A DNA stretch of 64,000 nucleotides from Bacteroidales bacterium (GTDB lineage Bacteria > Bacteroidota > Bacteroidia > Bacteroidales > UBA4417). A program made the translations under genes and the position numbers. The stretch spans positions 62,001 through 126,000 of the forward strand of contig JADJGZ010000005.1 of the NCBI GenBank assembly GCA_016707785.1, written 5' to 3'. The notes under the pieces are model-generated. The model saw only the letters and a program-made list of their open reading frames with translations. It searched no databases and was not told where the DNA came from. Below, piece by piece: positions 62,191 through 64,000 of this stretch; position 1 is the stretch's first letter, and each line of letters opens with the position of its first letter.

Positions 62191-64000
62191 CGGCGTTGGA
62201 CTCATGATAACAATCACTGTATCTGACATCGATCGGCTGCAATTGCCTGACGGATTGGTCCCCATCACCGAATACTGCCCGGGAGTATTAAACAATCCAA
62301 ATATCAATGGATGGCCGCTCCCGGAAAAGGGTAAGCTTACTGCGGAACCATTGTAGTTCAGCTGATATACCATTCCAACCTGTGACCCACTCAAACCAAT
62401 CACTACTCCTGAATCCGATTCACAAAATACCCCATCATGGGTTACACTCATATGAAATGGGGATGGAAGTGGATTCACAGTTATGGAAGCCAGGCCAGTA
62501 ATCGAGTCCGAAGGAACAGTACAATTGGCATCACTGGCAGCACTGATCCAGTAACTGCTGGTGATATTCGGACTCACATTCACAACATAAGGAGAAGTAC
62601 TTATTCCTCCCACCGTAACTGCCTGAATACCATTTGTATAAGTTAAGTCCCAGGGAGGTGTCCCGGTAAATGTAAACATTAATGGTGTACTGGTTTGTTC
62701 GCAAATATCTGTAGATCCTGAAATGGATGTAGTCGGATCAGGATGAACGGTAAGCATCAACTCATCATCACCAGCAAGATTATTGCATCCGGTCAGGTCC
62801 AGATGTAGTATAATTTGAGAACCGACATCATTTGGCCCAGGGGTATAATTTGAGAAAAGTGATGTAGGGTTACTAAAATAGCCATCGCCTGATGAAGACC
62901 ATAAAGATGAAAAATGATACTGGGCATTGGCATTCAGAGAAAAAGGACGTTCATCACATATGAAATCATCAATGCCTGCATAACCAATTGGCGTTGGATC
63001 AATTCTTAATACAAACTCATCAGTAACCAAATTGGAATGACAATTGCCAACTCCATAACTACTTAGAACAAAATGTATCTCTCTGTCAATAGTAATTCGA
63101 TCAACGGGGCCAGGATAATATATTGGATCTAAGACATTTTCTGCGCTTAAATTTCCATCTCCTCCATAAAATGTCCAGTTTATTGAATCCGCATTTGCAT
63201 GTAATGCAATTCCAGAAAGTTGATATAAACGCTGAGTGTTACAAATGAAATCGTCAGGACCTGCATCAACAGAAGGATATGGAGAAATGAACAGAATCTT
63301 ATCATCGACTGCTGAATGAAATTGGCAAGCCCCAATACCTTTTACATGTAACAAAAGATTCACATATCCAGTTGAGAAATCATTATTACCCGGGATATAT
63401 GCGGGGAGAAGAATATTCTCATCATTAAACAAACCATCTCCCCCAACCCACATTATTGTTGAGAAATTATTGGCTTGTGCATCCAGTATTTGGACAGGAT
63501 TATTCATCTGTAAGCAATGGAACTCATCATTTCCAGCATTTACCATTGGCATTGGATCGATGTTCAGAATCATCTGGTCGGTTACCAATTCGGTGGCACA
63601 GGCTCCGGCACCCGTCCCCGACAATGTAAGTATTACCTGACCTGTGGCAATATCATTCAGGCCCAGGATATAGACTGCATTTAACAGGTTTACATTATTG
63701 AAGGTTCCATCGCCACTGCTGCTCCATTGGTATAATCCACAGTTTTGAGCCAATCCAGACAGGCTGTAATTGTTAGCTGAACAGATCGTGGCATTGCTCC
63801 CTGCCGACACATCAGGATAGGGGGAGATTGTCAATATCATCCCATCCCAGGCTGTTTGTCCGGCACAGCTAAGGGCTCCTTCAACCTCAAGTGTCAGGTA
63901 AATATCACCCGTTTCATTAGGCAAGGGTGTATAAACAGGATTTATTGTATTGGAACCTGCCAGGCTACCAGTACCTGTTTCTGTCCAGCTGATCCCCCCT
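59146..64000 (-). CDS. giant PKD-repeat surface protein, N-terminal part, open at the window edge
   Basis: The frame is open from base 64000, so the start and any signal peptide lie outside; the TTG at 63924 is internal. From the N-terminal side: one partial and four full repeats of about 90 residues (63.93-62.74 kb; pattern VDAGPDDFIC ... GDG ... YYPG..D ... VTDEFVLRIDPTP); two Ig-like domains (TTSISGSTDICEQTSTPLMF and a second); then PKD-like units 1-12 (62.19-59.17 kb), each about 86 residues with W.WDFGDG or W.WNFGDP and a final NGC or TAGC strand. Units 1-12 fall into four copies of a three-unit A-B-C block. GC content rises in the PKD part. The frame breaks at about 59220. Confidence 0.87.
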   Translation of the reverse strand, partial: GGISWTETGTGSLAGSNTINPVYTPLPNETGDIYLTLEVEGALSCAGQTAWDGMILTISPYPDVSAGSNATICSANNYSLSGLAQNCGLYQWSSSGDGTFNNVNLLNAVYILGLNDIATGQVILTLSGTGAGACATELVTDQMILNIDPMPMVNAGNDEFHCLQMNNPVQILDAQANNFSTIMWVGGDGLFNDENILLPAYIPGNNDFSTGYVNLLLHVKGIGACQFHSAVDDKILFISPYPSVDAGPDDFICNTQRLYQLSGIALHANADSINWTFYGGDGNLSAENVLDPIYYPGPVDRITIDREIHFVLSSYGVGNCHSNLVTDEFVLRIDPTPIGYAGIDDFICDERPFSLNANAQYHFSSLWSSSGDGYFSNPTSLFSNYTPGPNDVGSQIILHLDLTGCNNLAGDDELMLTVHPDPTTSISGSTDICEQTSTPLMFTFTGTPPWDLTYTNGIQAVTVGGISTSPYVVNVSPNITSSYWISAASDANCTVPSDSITGLASITVNPLPSPFHMSVTHDGVFCESDSGVVIGLSGSQVGMVYQLNYNGSAVSLPFSGSGHPLIFGLFNTPGQYSVMGTNPSGNCSRSMSDTVIVIMSPTPVTDFTANLPCFGDTTFFSVSGNYINKISQWLWDFGDGTYASFNTPNEPSHVYPSHGTYQVTLSVIDTNGCSYSITHPVEVRPGPNAFFSYLTPNCEGGKTWFTDLSTIAPGVGQGFVNRWIWDFGDGSPADTIYFPSAANTEHNYSGPGTYSVSLSIETNFGCRDIFTTLVIVSRPPDASFEYWNSCQDELAIFNDASNTNGGGAVTSWSWDFGDPASGSLNTSTLEDPTHLYTTAGLYDVTLIVQNFNGCSDTIIRQVNVKGAPLADFTSTTGCLGTPTLFWADSTLINLNATATYHWDFGDGSTSNTRNTQYTYIAAGTYTVILTITDTAGCEGSRSHTLIVTPPPTALFSSATDNCQGQTISFNNQSTTESGYLTSWSWNFGDGSPVQTILFPAIPDVSHIYAVTGTFNVTLTVTNSEGCTHSFSRVVNVFGSPTADFMSSGHCKDSPVHFTDLTTTSGSQSLTSWQWNFGDPGSGVFNTSTDQNPIHSYAATGNYTVNLITLTLNGCSDTISYPVTIKPLPVTDFSFQSACQDNPAQFSPAGMAVPTIASWYWSFGDGGSSTLQSPSHVYTFAGTYTVTLTVTDTAGCENQRSHPIIIVPLPLVNFDFSSPACDDQLVQFTDLTTSAAGYVTRWFWDFGDGNTQVINFPATASVSHTYAQAGTFNVTLTVKSSDSCTNLQTKTLTILPKPTALFSHGAACQGAAVSFTDLSLSNTTSGISNWQWDFGDPGSGSSNQSSQQNPIHNFNTAGTYTVRLIAIISGGCSDTTTSTVNVTPPPLVDFSSLAGCSGDTTQFTSSTAVNVNATQSWYWQFGDGLSSTLVDPMHIYAQSGTFNVMLTITDTAGCVNTKTNAVVVTPGPLSNFSFNTPACSGTEITFTDLGNGNGGIINNWYWQFGDDNDTTFTTYHPTVTHTYSQPGTFLVSLTLGTQQGCSHTRVIPVTISASPLTAFSYQNTCQGQATQFTDQTSLNGGPTLVSHSWNFGDPHREAVTQVPKPTRYITMPTRALIW
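62740..64000 (-). repeat. tandem ~90-residue extracellular repeats at the N-terminal side
   Basis: Four full and one partial copy, each starting after a PYP/PMP/PTP motif with .AG.D..IC and ending with a C..../TD....L.I.P strand. They are distinct from the PKD units. Confidence 0.7.

Noticed and set aside
1..64000. tRNA, rRNA, transposase, integrase, prophage or replication origin
   Set aside because: Looked for characteristic sequences and proteins; none was recognised in the window.

Overview
The window reads as a chromosomal segment of a Bacteroidota bacterium (class Bacteroidia, anaerobic or facultative lifestyle inferred). The evidence is a set of Bacteroidota-restricted families (DUF6427-, DUF5606- and DUF4834-like proteins, SusC-type TonB receptor architecture, T9SS/gliding-type C-terminus), repeated promoter matches of the phylum type (TAnnTTTG, once with TTTG 19 bases upstream), and moderate to low GC.

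Layout. 1-1.4 kb: 3' part of pruA. 1.5-20.5 kb: a large locus that matches, gene for gene, the enterobacterial and clostridial anaerobic purine/urate degradation island: ModE-type regulator and MocA-like cytidylyltransferase leftward, then rightward YgfK, two fold-type-II PLP enzymes, a fused FeS-Mo hydroxylase of the XdhD type, a CoA-binding protein, an unrecognised Cys-rich protein, SsnA and a HyuA-type hydantoinase. A decayed secreted-protein gene follows, then YgeW, YgeY and an XdhC/YqeB-like factor leftward. 20.6-23.1 kb: GH31 alpha-glucosidase. 23.1-23.2 kb: a 124-bp near-palindrome resembling a MITE. 23.2-28.8 kb: an SOS-like cassette with an XRE-S24 repressor divergent from a catalytically complete DinB and a short DnaE; both polymerase genes are preceded by the same ordered blocks of 7-bp tandem repeats that end at their start codons. 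29-32.5 kb: two paralogous outer-membrane barrels and a GH95-like hydrolase. 32.6-37 kb: DUF302 protein, an FMN-riboswitch-controlled TonB receptor, and a LysM glucosaminidase. 37.3-44.9 kb: a mostly housekeeping leftward cluster (rnhB, DUF6427, purD, pyrD, pyrK, DUF5606, purB, LUD protein). 45-48.5 kb: rsmG, a small proline-rich membrane protein, pepD, rpmH, DUF4834. 48.6-56.4 kb: YfhO-type membrane protein, two glycosyltransferases, gpsA and a Wzx-like flippase. 56.4-64 kb: one giant leftward surface protein with about 21 PKD-like units, running off the window edge.

How genes work together. The purine locus pairs molybdenum hydroxylase and its maturation (MocA, XdhC) with ring opening (HyuA, SsnA), carbamoyl transfer (YgeW), an M20 hydrolase (YgeY) and PLP-dependent breakdown. 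YgeX, the diaminopropionate lyase of the enterobacterial island, is not seen; the two other PLP enzymes occupy its place. The TonB receptor with an FMN riboswitch is best read as an outer-membrane flavin importer.

Caution. At least six otherwise intact genes or gene parts are broken by single-base indels (ygfK 5' end, xdhC 3' end, GH31 signal peptide, GH95 middle, giant PKD gene twice). This pattern fits consensus sequencing errors at least as well as gene decay.
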